The translations under genes were made by a program, and so were the position numbers. The notes below the pieces were generated by a model. It searched no databases and was not told the origin of the DNA. It worked only from the letters and a program-made list of their open reading frames with translations. A stretch of DNA of 41,357 bases from Bradyrhizobium iriomotense (lineage in GTDB: Bacteria > Pseudomonadota > Alphaproteobacteria > Rhizobiales > Xanthobacteraceae): assembly GCF_030160715.1 (NCBI RefSeq), contig NZ_BSOW01000056.1, positions 1 to 41,357 of the forward strand, given 5' to 3'. Positions 1 to 8,962 of the stretch are shown piece by piece. How positions within the stretch are numbered: position 1 is the first letter of the stretch; each line of letters opens with the position of its first letter.

Positions 1-94
1 TGTTCGGCTCCTGCTCGAACTTCACCAGCTGATTGTCGACGGTGTCCAGGCTCTCGCTGGTCTCCGTCAAAAACTCCCGCAACAGATCATCCAT
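1..94 (-). CDS. cheA: CheA-type chemotaxis histidine kinase, N-terminus only
   Basis: The gene starts at an ATG at 94 and runs off the left edge, so only 31 codons are present. They begin MDDLLREFLTETSESLDTVD, which matches the first helix of the CheA P1/HPt phosphotransfer domain. CheA autophosphorylates in response to receptors and passes phosphate to CheY and CheB. The phosphorylated His lies outside the window. The gene follows chpT on the same strand with a gap of about 186 bases. The identification rests on a short stretch, so another HPt-containing kinase is possible. Confidence 0.7.
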   Translation of the reverse strand, partial: MDDLLREFLTETSESLDTVDNQLVKFEQEPN

Positions 95-280
95 GGAAAA
101 CAGGCCTTCATAAGGGAGGGCGCACATGTGCGCCTGTCAGAATGGGGCCAGCTTCTCCGCAAAGCGTTTAATATTGGTTGAGTAAGTGCAAAAGAACGGA
201 ACCAACAAAGAGATAAGGCGCTCCGAAGGTTTCGAAGCGCCCTGTAAAGCTTTGATTAACTGACGCCGTGCGGTTGCCGT

Positions 281-934
281 TTACGAAGCCGTAACAGTTA
301 TCGCCTCGCCCTCGGGCGCGAGCGTCACGGTGAGCCCGCAGGCCTGCGCCAACAGGCGCGTATAATAAGGCTGGATCGCATGCGCGTCCGCGGCGGGTCC
401 GCGCTCGCCGCTCAGCAGCTCGGCGATGTTCTGCGGGAGGCGCGCATTGTGCCCGGTTGCGGTGACGCGAAAGCTCATGGTCTCGCCCTCGCCGATCGGA
501 TCGACCTTCAGCATGCCGCCGCGCGGGATCGTATGCTGCGCGATCACCAGCATGTTGAGCAGCAGTTTGACGCGGTTCTTCGGCAACAGCAGCCGCGGCA
601 GATTCCAGGTGATCGTGCACTTGCCGTCCTCGATGTGGCCGCGCGCCATGTTCTGCGCGTCACCGAGATCGATCTGCGCGCCGGACGATCCGGCCGCGCC
701 GAAGGCGAGCCGGCAGAATTGCAGCCGCGCCGATGCCGTCTTGGCGCTCTTGCGGATCAGATCCAGCGCAAATTCGCGATCTTCGGGCTTGGGATCGTCA
801 TCGAGCACCTCGAGGCCGTTGACGATGGCGCCGACAGGGCTGATGAGGTCGTGACAGACCCGCGAGCACAGAAGCGCCGCGAGTTCGAGCATATCGGGAG
901 CAGTAGCGGTACCGGGTGACGAGGTGCCAGACAT
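281..934 (-). CDS. chpT: Histidine phosphotransferase ChpT
   Basis: This 217-aa protein resembles ChpT, the dimeric phosphotransferase that in alphaproteobacteria relays phosphate from the CckA kinase to CtrA and CpdR in cell-cycle control. The DHp-like helix carries H28 in the motif RVCHDLISPVGA, the expected phospho-acceptor. The remainder, through the RVTATG and GERGP region, resembles a degenerate histidine-kinase ATPase fold. The open frame extends upstream to 1282 without family-like sequence, so the ATG at 934 (MSGTSSPGTA) is chosen; it puts H28 where expected. It is divergent from the CysQ-type gene and upstream of cheA. The role in CtrA phosphorelay is inferred from the family. Confidence 0.85.
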   Translation of the reverse strand: MSGTSSPGTATAPDMLELAALLCSRVCHDLISPVGAIVNGLEVLDDDPKPEDREFALDLIRKSAKTASARLQFCRLAFGAAGSSGAQIDLGDAQNMARGHIEDGKCTITWNLPRLLLPKNRVKLLLNMLVIAQHTIPRGGMLKVDPIGEGETMSFRVTATGHNARLPQNIAELLSGERGPAADAHAIQPYYTRLLAQACGLTVTLAPEGEAITVTAS

Positions 935-1103
935 CGATGGTTCCTGGAATTGCACGGCCCAAAGGCGGCGAATCACGCATGCCCTAGAATTGGCCCGGGT
1001 TCTAACATTCGCACCCCCGTCGCAGCTAGCGCTTGCGATAGGCTCGAAGCGGCCATAAGGACGCGAATCAACTGAGGCGAAAGAGGTTGCCGATGAATGA
1101 GGC

Positions 1104-1926
<823 letters not shown>

Positions 1927-1937
<11 letters not shown>

Positions 1938-2448
1938 GCTGCTCTTGGAGCGCCGGCCAGCGCTTGCCGACCTCATAAAGGAAACGCTCGGGATTGGCGG
2001 CAAAGGCGTCGCGACTGTCCTCCCGGCTGAACAGATAGAGCCGCTGGGCCGAGATCAGGAAGAAACGGGGATTGCCGGCGACGACGACGCCGCGGGCGAT
2101 ATCGGTGGGATCATAGCCGCCGAATTGCGGTCCATAGACCTCGGGATGGGCCAAAAACTCGGCTCGGTTACCCTCGTTGCGGAACCGCCAGACCGCCCCC
2201 CAAAGGCTCGCCTCGAACTCGGGCGTGCCCTGGACGGGCCCGCCGTCGACGAAATAGGCCACGGGGTCGAACCCCTCGATGGCCACCCCCGAAAAGCGGT
2301 TGACCACGATCCGCTCGGTGGTGACGGCCTCGACGGCCGGGCCGTAAAATGTGAACCAAAGGCCGGCCAGAAGGCCGATCAAGGCAATTCCGGGGCGCAA
2401 AGGGCTTTCTTCCTGCCGTTGTGCCGTCATAGTTGCTGCGGATAACAT
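1927..2448 (-). CDS. YHS domain-containing membrane-anchored protein
   Basis: A 173-aa protein with one hydrophobic segment at about residues 20-37, then a YHS-type domain. Visible features are GFDPVAYF at 59-66, the SLWGAVWRFRN strand at about 81-91, and the FLAHPEVYGPQFGGYD segment typical of exported YHS proteins. In this group the domain is thought to bind a metal or small ligand in the envelope; no exact function is established. The classical paired Cys ligands are absent. The start may be the second Met (residue 7). It is convergent with and overlaps the CysQ-type gene, and is divergent from eipA, leaving about 90 bases for two promoters. Confidence 0.75.
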
Positions 2449-2538
2449 CCGAGTCGAGGGGACATTCGGCGCAACCTAGCCCTCGCCTGTTGGCGTCAGG
2501 TTAAGCGTGCGAACGGATTCGATACCAGGGGTTCTTTT

Positions 2539-3144
2539 ATGACTTTCGCATCACGCCTCGCCGCGGTCGCACTTGCCGCGCTGGTGGGCTGGATCGTGCC
2601 GGCATCCGCACAGCAGGCGCCGCCGCCCAACCTGCCGCCGCCGCAACGGACCCCGACGCCCAGTACTTATGGGCCGGACGAGCTGGTGAACGCCGGCCAC
2701 CGCTTCTTCGGCAACGTCTCGCGCGGGCTCGCCTCGATCATCGAGAAGGCTGTCAGCCAATGGGGCCTGCCGAACGGCTACATCCTGGGTGAGGAAGGCT
2801 CCGGCGCCTTCGTCGCAGGCCTGCGCTATGGAGAAGGCACGCTCTACACCAAGAACGCCGGCGACCTCAGGGTCTTCTGGCAGGGCCCCTCGCTCGGCTT
2901 CGACTGGGGCGGCGACGGCGCACGCACCATGACGCTGGTCTACAACCTGCCCGCCACGAACGCGATCTACCAGCGCTTCGCCGGCATCGACGGCTCCGCC
3001 TACATCATCGGCGGCTTCGGCATGACGGCGCTGACCGCCAACAACATCGTGCTGGTGCCGATCCGGTCCGGCATCGGTCTGCGACTCGGGGCCAATATCG
3101 GCTACCTGAAATACACTCCGCGCGCGACCTGGAACCCGTTCTAG
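2539..3144 (+). CDS. eipA: Envelope integrity protein EipA (DUF1134)
   Basis: A 201-aa exported protein of the DUF1134 family. In Brucella this family was named EipA, a periplasmic beta-sheet protein needed for cell-envelope integrity. A Sec signal peptide occupies residues 1-24 and probably cleaves after ASA. A Pro-rich linker leads into a conserved domain with GYILGEEGSGAFVAGLRYGEG, then the DWGGDGAR and LVYNLP strands, and the protein ends in WNPF. The length is normal for the family. It appears monocistronic in the core block. The assignment is from sequence recognition; function in this organism is inferred. Confidence 0.85.
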   Translation: MTFASRLAAVALAALVGWIVPASAQQAPPPNLPPPQRTPTPSTYGPDELVNAGHRFFGNVSRGLASIIEKAVSQWGLPNGYILGEEGSGAFVAGLRYGEGTLYTKNAGDLRVFWQGPSLGFDWGGDGARTMTLVYNLPATNAIYQRFAGIDGSAYIIGGFGMTALTANNIVLVPIRSGIGLRLGANIGYLKYTPRATWNPF

Positions 3145-3485
3145 AGAGTTCGTCCGGACGGGCGACAAAATCTCGAAAACAACCCCATGCAAAGGAGCCG
3201 GCGACCGCCGGCGCGATGCCTTGCGCGTCTTACGCAACCGTTTGACACGTCGGGCAAATCAGCGGCATCACTTCATCGTCGCGGCACGCAGGATGGATGG
3301 AGCCGCCATCGAGCTGCTCGCCCGCTTGGGGAGCAGCATCGCGCTCCAAAACTCCTCTCCTCCGTCTGGTTACGGATTCACGTTGTTACCGATTCACGTT
3401 AACGACGGACCGGGGCTGGCTTTTTGCCAGCCCGCCATGGCATGGTCTTTGGTAAATTTTTCCTTGTCTTGGGGAGTTCTGGCCC
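3145..3485 (+). other. Intergenic gap with a near-perfect 16-bp tandem repeat
   Basis: No convincing gene lies between eipA and the coiled-coil gene. Open frames here have no recognisable protein sequence. The stretch contains a tandem duplication at 3369-3384 and 3385-3400 (unit GTTACGGATTCACGTT, one mismatch), about 85 bases upstream of the next start. It may be promoter-associated, but no regulator can be assigned. Confidence 0.5.
3369..3400 (+). repeat. Tandem 16-bp direct repeat upstream of the coiled-coil gene
   Basis: Two adjacent copies, GTTACGGATTCACGTT and GTTACCGATTCACGTT, differ at one base. The location between eipA and the coiled-coil gene suggests a possible operator or a replication-slippage duplication. 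Nothing in the sequence decides between them. Confidence 0.7.
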
Positions 3486-4784
3486 ATGGTCGAACCGATC
3501 ATGTACCTTGCGATCGGTTTCCTGCTCTCGATGCTGTGCGGGCTCGCGATCGTGCCGCTGGTGCATAACCGCGCGGTGCGCCTGACCACGCGGCGGCTGG
3601 AAGCGGCAACGCCGCTGTCGATGGCGGAGATCCAGGCCGACAAGGACCAGCTCCGCGCCGAATTCGCCATGTCCGCGCGACGGCTGGAGATGAGCGTCGA
3701 TCAGCTCAAGAACAAGACCACGAGCCAGCTTGCCGAGCTCGGCAAGAAGAGCGACGCCATCAACCGCATGAAGATCGAGCTCGGCGAGAAGAACGCCACG
3801 ATCTTCGCGCTGGAAGCGCGCGAGAAGGCGGTGAAGGAGCAGCTCCGCGCCACCGAGGAGGAGTTCAGCGCCAAGACCGAAAGCTTGCGCACCGCCGAGC
3901 AGGCGCTGACGGACAAGCAGGGCGAGCTCGCCAGGATCAACCATGAGCTCTCCGACCGTTCGATGATGGCGGAAAGCCGTCAGGTCGAGCTGGTCGCGGT
4001 ACGCGCGCAGATCGAGCAACTGAAAAATCGCGTCGGCGACGCCGAGAAGGAGTTTGCCTCGACCCAGGCGCGGCTGACGCAGGAGCGCTCGGACTCCGAG
4101 ACCGCCTCGCGCGAGCTGACGGACGCGCGCGGGCGCGTCGAGAATCTGAGCCAGCGCGTCACCGACCTCGACCGCCAGCTCCTCGTGCAGGTCAAGGAGG
4201 CCGAGATGCTGTCCGGCCGCGTCGCCGATCTCGAAGGCCGGCTCGCAACGCAAGGCAAGCTGCTCGCCGAGCGCGAATACGAGAACAACCAGCTCCGCCA
4301 GGGCCAGGAGACCGCCGAGCGCACCATCAAGGAGCTGCGCACCGAGATCACCGGCTTGAGCGCCGGCAACAAGTCGCCTGCGCTGGAGGCGCTGCGCAGC
4401 GAGAAGGCCGCGCTCGAGGAGCAGCTCAAGCTCGCGCGCGACGAGCGCGCAAAGCTTCAGCGCGACATCAACGCGATCCAGCAGCAGGCCGAGAGCTCCT
4501 GGGCGACGGAGCGCATGGAGAACGCGCTGCTGCGCGAGCGCATCAACGACATCGCCGCCGAAGTGGCCAAGCTCGCGATACAGCTCGAAGGCCCGAACTC
4601 GCCGATCGAGGCGCTGCTTGCCGCCGAAGCAGGCGCACCGCCAAAACCCGCCCCTCGCCCGACCAATGGGACCACCACGAACGGCGCGGCCGCGACCAGC
4701 CTGCCCGAGGGCGGCGGCACGCTCGCCGAGCGCATCCGCGCTCTCCAGGCCCACGCCTCCCGTGCCCGCCAGCAGGGTGCGTAA
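3486..4784 (+). CDS. Membrane-anchored coiled-coil protein of unknown function
   Basis: A 432-aa protein with one N-terminal transmembrane helix at about residues 5-25. A very long Glu/Lys/Gln/Arg/Leu-rich region from about residue 50 to 370 has heptad character and is almost certainly coiled coil. The C-terminal tail is rich in Pro, Ala and Gly. Such proteins are often labelled chromosome-segregation-like, but no ATPase or other catalytic motif is visible. The start is supported by GGGGAG about 12 bases upstream of the ATG. High internal GC makes the opposite strand open as well, and those frames are shadows. Function is unknown; a structural envelope or scaffold role is only an inference. 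Confidence 0.8.
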   Translation: MVEPIMYLAIGFLLSMLCGLAIVPLVHNRAVRLTTRRLEAATPLSMAEIQADKDQLRAEFAMSARRLEMSVDQLKNKTTSQLAELGKKSDAINRMKIELGEKNATIFALEAREKAVKEQLRATEEEFSAKTESLRTAEQALTDKQGELARINHELSDRSMMAESRQVELVAVRAQIEQLKNRVGDAEKEFASTQARLTQERSDSETASRELTDARGRVENLSQRVTDLDRQLLVQVKEAEMLSGRVADLEGRLATQGKLLAEREYENNQLRQGQETAERTIKELRTEITGLSAGNKSPALEALRSEKAALEEQLKLARDERAKLQRDINAIQQQAESSWATERMENALLRERINDIAAEVAKLAIQLEGPNSPIEALLAAEAGAPPKPAPRPTNGTTTNGAAATSLPEGGGTLAERIRALQAHASRARQQGA

Positions 4785-4831
4785 GCGGGCGAAAACACGG
4801 TTTCGCTTGCGAATTGCGTGATCTACGGAAG

Positions 4832-4859
4832 GTTTTCAGGCCTGAGATCGCCTGAAAAC
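4832..4859 (+). terminator. Hairpin after the coiled-coil gene, possible terminator
   Basis: A perfect 10-bp inverted repeat, GTTTTCAGGC (4832-4841) and GCCTGAAAAC (4850-4859), with an 8-base loop lies 48 bases after the stop codon. There is no clear U-tract, so intrinsic termination is plausible but not certain. Confidence 0.5.
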
Positions 4860-4900
4860 TTGACACCTTCGGCCCGCACTTCTAAATCGCGGGCTCTGAT

Positions 4901-4930
4901 GTGCCGGTCGGCGAGCCGCCTGACCGGCAC
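4901..4930 (+). terminator. Strong hairpin just upstream of tRNA-Val
   Basis: A perfect 9-bp stem, GTGCCGGTC (4901-4909) pairing with GACCGGCAC (4922-4930), ends 9 bases before the tRNA. A weaker 6-bp stem (GCCCGC 4872-4877, GCGGGC 4889-4894) precedes it. It could be a terminator or part of a processed precursor leader. No T-run follows. Confidence 0.4.
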
Positions 4931-4939
4931 AATGGTCCC

Positions 4940-5014
4940 GGGCGCATAGCTCAGCGGGAGAGCGTTCCCTTCACACGGGAGAGGTCCAAGGTTCGATCCC
5001 TTGTGCGCCCACCA
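4940..5014 (+). tRNA. tRNA-Val (anticodon CAC)
   Basis: The 75 bases fold as a full cloverleaf. Acceptor GGGCGCA pairs with TGCGCCC. The D stem is GCTC/GAGC. The anticodon stem TTCCC/GGGAG closes the loop TTCACAC, which carries anticodon CAC reading GTG (Val). The T arm is CAAGG-TTCGATC-CCTTG, and the CCA is encoded. It sits between core genes on the left and IS remnants and accessory genes on the right. tRNA 3' ends are common integrase targets. Confidence 0.95.
4991..5014 (+). other. Candidate island attachment site (tRNA-Val 3' end)
   Basis: The tRNA 3' half marks the point where the content changes from core genes to an IS remnant and catabolic and accessory genes. By analogy with integrases that use tRNA 3' ends, it is a candidate attL core. 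I recall that a large Bradyrhizobium symbiosis island is reported at a tRNA-Val gene. No second copy of the 24-base end was seen in the window and no integrase gene is adjacent, so this is inference. Confidence 0.35.
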
Positions 5015-5059
5015 TTAGACCTTCAATTTCAATTGCTTAGAGGCTTGGCTCCCGCAGAG

Positions 5060-5084
5060 TGTGCCCCAGGAAATCTGGGGCACA
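5060..5084 (+). repeat. Perfect inverted repeat downstream of tRNA-Val
   Basis: TGTGCCCCAG (5060-5069), loop GAAAT, and CTGGGGCACA (5075-5084) form a perfect 10-bp stem 46 bases after the tRNA. GGGGCACA recurs once more just downstream at about 5089. It may terminate tRNA transcription or be an arm-type site of a lost integrase. No U-tract is present. Confidence 0.5.
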
Positions 5085-5123
5085 ATAGGGGCACACCACG
5101 CCAAACCTTGTGAGGACAGTTGC

Positions 5124-5477
5124 ATGATCGAGCCTCGTGCCGACCGGCCGACAGCGATCACGCTTGGCGCCGACAAAGCTTACGATGCAGAAGATTTCGT
5201 CAACGAGCTGCGCTTGATGAACGTGATGCCGCATGTTGCGCAGAAGACCAGCGGCCGTAGCTCTGCGATTGACGGGCGAACGACCCGGCACGGCAGCTAT
5301 GCTGTCAGCCAGCGCATCCGTAAGCGCATCGAGGAGGCATTCGGCTGGATCAAAACGGTCGCCGGCCAAGAGAAGACCAGCTTCCGTGGCCATGATCGCG
5401 TCGCATTGGCCTTTGCCTTCGCTGCCACCGCCTGCAATCTGGTGCGGCTGCCCAAATTGATCGCGGAGACCGGCTGA
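5124..5477 (+). pseudogene. IS5-type transposase, C-terminal remnant
   Basis: About 117 residues match the C-terminal part of IS5-family DDE transposases. LGADKAYD holds the second catalytic Asp region, then comes PHVAQ, the SAIDGRTTRH and SQRIRKRIEEAFGW segments with the catalytic Glu, and the end motif NLVRLPKLIAE. The N-terminal half with the first Asp is missing, so it cannot transpose. The in-frame Met at 5124 lies inside the family-like sequence and is probably not a native start. The remnant begins about 110 bases after tRNA-Val and overlaps the next gene by one base (TGATG). Confidence 0.8.
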
Positions 5478-5821
5478 TGGCCAAGGTGCCCGGCTTCGCC
5501 AAGGCCTTTGTCGGCCGCTGGCGCATCGTCGAGATGGACGTCTGGGACAGCGACTTTCTCGATCTTGTCGAGGAGGCGCATCTCACCTTCCAGGGCAAGT
5601 CCGATGGCGAAATCGCCTTTGGGGCTCTCAAGGGTTTCCTGGACGTGCGCTACGGCACCCGCGAGGGATCGGCCTGCGCCGAATTCTCATGGGAAGGGCA
5701 CGACGAGAATGATCCGTCCTGCGGTCGTGGATGGGCTATGATCGGAACTGCGGGCAGGCTCGTCGGCCACTTCTACATCCACAATGGTGACGATTCAGCC
5801 TTCGTTTGCGAGCGCGGCTGA
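5477..5821 (+). CDS. Hypothetical protein coupled to the IS5 transposase
   Basis: A 114-aa acidic, Trp-rich protein (begins MAKVPGFAKAFVGRWRIVEM). I remember the family as a conserved hypothetical protein found with transposases and elsewhere; no catalytic motif can be named. Its ATG shares a base with the transposase stop in a TGATG arrangement, so it would be translated by coupling. This suggests it is an IS passenger gene or was trapped beside the element. The reading frame is intact although the transposase is truncated. Function is unknown. Confidence 0.6.
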   Translation: MAKVPGFAKAFVGRWRIVEMDVWDSDFLDLVEEAHLTFQGKSDGEIAFGALKGFLDVRYGTREGSACAEFSWEGHDENDPSCGRGWAMIGTAGRLVGHFYIHNGDDSAFVCERG

Positions 5822-6072
5822 GTTCTTCAACAGCCTGTCTCTCATGTTTGCTGTCAAGGGACTCGATCAAGCGGAGCCGCTTCCGGCTGAGCGCCCGGAC
5901 AGCTCCGCTCAGCCTGATCACCATCCAGTGCTGGCAATTTATTGCTTCAACAGAGTTGCTACTACGTGCACCCTACCCCAATGTGAATCTACAGGCTCTG
6001 GCGCCGCTCATCGCGCCTCTGCTCGTCCGGTCTCGCTTGACCAGTCGCAAGACCAACTTCCGTCATTGGATG

Positions 6073-6957
6073 TCAGCCGCTTCGTTCTGCCCCATATGAT
6101 CCGGGCGACGCGGGGAAGACGACCGTCTTGTCGTCGTTGACCAGAACGCGGCGATGGATGTGCGCATGGACCGCCCGTGCGAGAACCTGACTCTCCACGT
6201 CTCTTCCCAGGCTCACATAGTCCTCCGGGCTCTGCGCATGTGTGACCCGGATGGTGTCTTGCTCGATGATCGGGCCTTCGTCCAGGTCAGCCGTTACATA
6301 GTGCGACGTCGCTCCGATCAGCTTCACGCCGCGCTCGAACGCCTGCCGGTAGGGATTGGCGCCTTTAAAGGACGGCAAGAACGAATGGTGGATATTGATG
6401 ATCCGCCCGGACATCTTCCGGCACATTTCGTCGGAAAGAATTTGCATGTAGCGCGCCAGCACGATGAGCTCGGCTCCGGTCTCCTCGACGATGCGCATCT
6501 GCTGAGCCTCCGCCTCGGATTTGTTCTCCTTCGTCACGCGGATGTAGTGGAAGGGAATGTCGTGATTCACGACGAGCTTCTGGTACTCAAGGTGATTCGA
6601 AATCACCGCAACGATGTCGATCGGAAGCGCGCCGATCCGCCAGCGGTAGAGCAGATCGTTCAGGCAATGGCCGAAGCGCGACACCATGATCACGACTTTC
6701 ATTCGCTTCGATGTGTCATGTATCGCCCACTTCATGTCGAACTGTTGCGCGACGGCGGCAAAACCCTCGCGCAAGGCTGAAAGCTTCGTACCTTCCTCGG
6801 AGAGAAAGCTTACTCTCATGAAGAAGTGGTCGGTCTGCGCATCATCGAATTGCGAGCTGTCCGTTATGTTGCAGCCGTTCTGCGCGAGGAACGTGGCAAT
6901 CGCGGCAACGATGCCGCGCCTCGCCGGGCATGTAACCGTGAGGAGAAAAGTGGTCAT
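6073..6957 (-). CDS. purU: Formyltetrahydrofolate deformylase
   Basis: A 294-aa PurU homologue that hydrolyses 10-formyl-THF to formate and THF. An N-terminal ACT regulatory domain (about 1-80, starting TTFLLTVTCPARRGIVAAIA) precedes a formyltransferase-fold domain from about residue 86. Catalytic-site sequence is visible: NIHHSFLPSFKGANPY with Asn and His, and ADLDEGPIIEQ with the Asp. It is the last gene of the minus-strand catabolic block, 58 bases after folD. With FolD it would clear methylene-THF made by the sarcosine-oxidase-type enzyme as formate and recycle THF, an arrangement known from sarcosine and betaine catabolic clusters. Confidence 0.93.
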   Translation of the reverse strand: MTTFLLTVTCPARRGIVAAIATFLAQNGCNITDSSQFDDAQTDHFFMRVSFLSEEGTKLSALREGFAAVAQQFDMKWAIHDTSKRMKVVIMVSRFGHCLNDLLYRWRIGALPIDIVAVISNHLEYQKLVVNHDIPFHYIRVTKENKSEAEAQQMRIVEETGAELIVLARYMQILSDEMCRKMSGRIINIHHSFLPSFKGANPYRQAFERGVKLIGATSHYVTADLDEGPIIEQDTIRVTHAQSPEDYVSLGRDVESQVLARAVHAHIHRRVLVNDDKTVVFPASPGSYGAERSG

Positions 6958-7015
6958 TGGAGGTCTCGACTGGATTGGCAGACACCTGCCGGATGATGAA
7001 AACGGTCTTGGCTTC

Positions 7016-7906
7016 TCAAACCGTCAAGCCAGGTGGCTCAGGTAGGTTTCTGGCCCGATGCGCTGCTGTCAGCGTGTTGACGAGAAGGCAGGCTATCGTC
7101 ATGGGCCCCACGCCACCGGGGACCGGCGTAATCGCGCCGGCTACGGCGGCAGCTTCGTTAAAATTGACGTCGCCGACGAGTCGAAATTGGCCATCGCGTT
7201 CGACACGATTGATGCCTACGTCGATCACGGATGCGCCTGGCTTGACCCAATCCCCGCGGATAATTTCGGCTCGCCCGACTGCGGCGATGAGAATATCGGC
7301 TCGCCGACATACCGACGGCAGATCGCGCGTTCGGCTGTGGGCCACCGTAACCGTGCAATTCGCCATCATGAGAAGCTGGGCCAGGGGCTTGCCGACGATC
7401 TTCGAGCGTCCCACGACGACCGCCTCGAGGCCCGAAAGGTCGCCGTGAATCTCCCTCAGCATCATCATGCAACCGAGCGGGGTGCACGGCACCAACGCCC
7501 TTTGTCCCGTCCCCAGCAGCCCGACATTGGAAATGTGAAAGCCGTCCACGTCCTTGTGCGGCGCGATCGCGTTGACGACGCGATCTGCATTCATGTGCTG
7601 CGGAAGCGGCAGCTGGACCAATATGCCGTCGACGGCAGGGTCACGATTGAGCGTTGCGACCAGCTCCAGCAGTTCGTCCTCGGAAGCGTCAGCGGGCAGC
7701 CGATGCTCGAACGAGTTCATTCCGATTTCGCGAGTTTGCGCGCTCTTGTTGCGGACGTAGACCTGCGAGGCAGGATCTTCACCTACAAGCACGACAGCCA
7801 GGCCACAGATCACTCCATGATCCTCGCGGAGCCGCGTGGCGGCCTCAGCCGCCCGCAATCGCATTTGGGCTGCCTTGGCCTTTCCATTGATGATTTGACT
7901 TTTCAT
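7016..7906 (-). CDS. folD: Bifunctional methylene-THF dehydrogenase / methenyl-THF cyclohydrolase
   Basis: A 296-aa FolD that oxidises 5,10-methylene-THF with NAD(P)+ and hydrolyses the product to 10-formyl-THF. The substrate-site motif YVRNKSAQTREIG carries Lys54 at the catalytic position. VDGILVQLPLP, the Rossmann motif VVGRSKIVGKPLAQLL and the end motif TPVPGGVGPMT are all intact. It is a likely second copy dedicated to catabolism, because it lies between a PLP ammonia-lyase-like gene (24-base gap) and purU. It would convert the C1 unit released by N-demethylation. Confidence 0.95.
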   Translation of the reverse strand: MKSQIINGKAKAAQMRLRAAEAATRLREDHGVICGLAVVLVGEDPASQVYVRNKSAQTREIGMNSFEHRLPADASEDELLELVATLNRDPAVDGILVQLPLPQHMNADRVVNAIAPHKDVDGFHISNVGLLGTGQRALVPCTPLGCMMMLREIHGDLSGLEAVVVGRSKIVGKPLAQLLMMANCTVTVAHSRTRDLPSVCRRADILIAAVGRAEIIRGDWVKPGASVIDVGINRVERDGQFRLVGDVNFNEAAAVAGAITPVPGGVGPMTIACLLVNTLTAAHRARNLPEPPGLTV

Positions 7907-7930
7907 TCAGTTGCTCCGATTGCGTTGGCG

Positions 7931-8896
7931 CTACGCAATTCTCTGCTTGAAGAACTCCAGATCGACGTTTCCTCCGGAAAGCACGACCACGGCGGTTCTG
8001 CCCCGCAGATCGGTGCGACCAGCCACCAGCGCGGCAAGCCCAACGGCGCCGCCCGGTTCGACAACCAGCTTGGCCACGTTGAACAACAGTCGAACAGATT
8101 CCACGACGTCCTGGTCGGAAACCGCAAAGCCCCCGGCGAGATTGCGAAGGTTGATGGGAAAAGTAATTTCCCCGAGGATTTGAGTGACGATCGCGTCGCA
8201 AATGGTATTTGAACCGGCGGAGTTGCCGGTACGCTCGCCTCGCTCCAACGACGCTCGCGTATCGTCGAAACCTTCCGGTTCGACGCAATAGACTTCTATC
8301 TCCGGTCGTAGCGCCTTCAGGGCGGTCGAAACGCCGGCTACAAGTCCGCCTCCTCCGACCGGGCAAAGCAATAGATCGGCCCGTGCACCCATGGATTCGA
8401 GTTGATCGACTATCTCCATTCCGATAGTGCCCTGCCCTGAGATGATCATCTCATCGTCATAGGGAGGGAACAAAATGGCCCCTGTTCTTATGGCAATCTC
8501 CTTGGCCATTGCCGCTCGATCGCCGGTGTGGCGATCATAGAGCACGACAACTGCGCCGAGCCTTCGCGTGTTCTCCCGCTTTATAACAGGCGCGTCCTCT
8601 GGCATCACTATCGTCGCCGCGATACCAAACGCCTTGGCTGCGGCGGCAACGCCCTGAGCATGGTTTCCCGATGAAAATGCCACTACGCCATTTCTTCGTT
8701 GTCCGTCGCCAAGAGAGGCGATCTTGTTGAAGGCGCCTCTGAATTTGAATGACCCCGTCCTCTGCAGATTCTCGGCCTTGAACAGAACGCGACCGCCAAC
8801 ACGATCGTTCACCTGATCGTATTCGAGCAGCGGTGTGACGACTTGCATTCCATTCAGCCGCGATCTCGCCTCCGAAATATCATTTATCGTTATCAT
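7931..8896 (-). CDS. Threonine dehydratase-like PLP enzyme
   Basis: A 321-aa fold-type II PLP enzyme of the threonine/serine dehydratase, serine racemase and hydroxyaspartate ammonia-lyase group. The PLP lysine lies in TGSFKFRGA, the SSGNHAQG loop follows, and the phosphate loop is PVGGGGLVAG. There is no C-terminal ACT domain, so it is a catabolic short form. Substrate cannot be read from sequence: L-threonine, L-serine and 3-hydroxyaspartate are all possible. Neighbours suggest it deaminates an amino acid product of the pathway. It lies 66 bases after the last permease gene and 24 bases before folD, probably in one operon. Confidence 0.85.
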   Translation of the reverse strand: MITINDISEARSRLNGMQVVTPLLEYDQVNDRVGGRVLFKAENLQRTGSFKFRGAFNKIASLGDGQRRNGVVAFSSGNHAQGVAAAAKAFGIAATIVMPEDAPVIKRENTRRLGAVVVLYDRHTGDRAAMAKEIAIRTGAILFPPYDDEMIISGQGTIGMEIVDQLESMGARADLLLCPVGGGGLVAGVSTALKALRPEIEVYCVEPEGFDDTRASLERGERTGNSAGSNTICDAIVTQILGEITFPINLRNLAGGFAVSDQDVVESVRLLFNVAKLVVEPGGAVGLAALVAGRTDLRGRTAVVVLSGGNVDLEFFKQRIA

Positions 8897-8962
8897 TGCG
8901 GAATATCCATGGCTTTAAGGACTGATCGATTGAGCGCACGCATCAGTTCGGCGTTCCAATGA

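Noticed and set aside
3399..4754. 451-residue minus-strand open frame opposite the coiled-coil gene
   Set aside because: It is a Leu/Arg/Gly-rich complement of the coiled-coil repeats; the plus-strand frame has a membrane anchor and a ribosome site.
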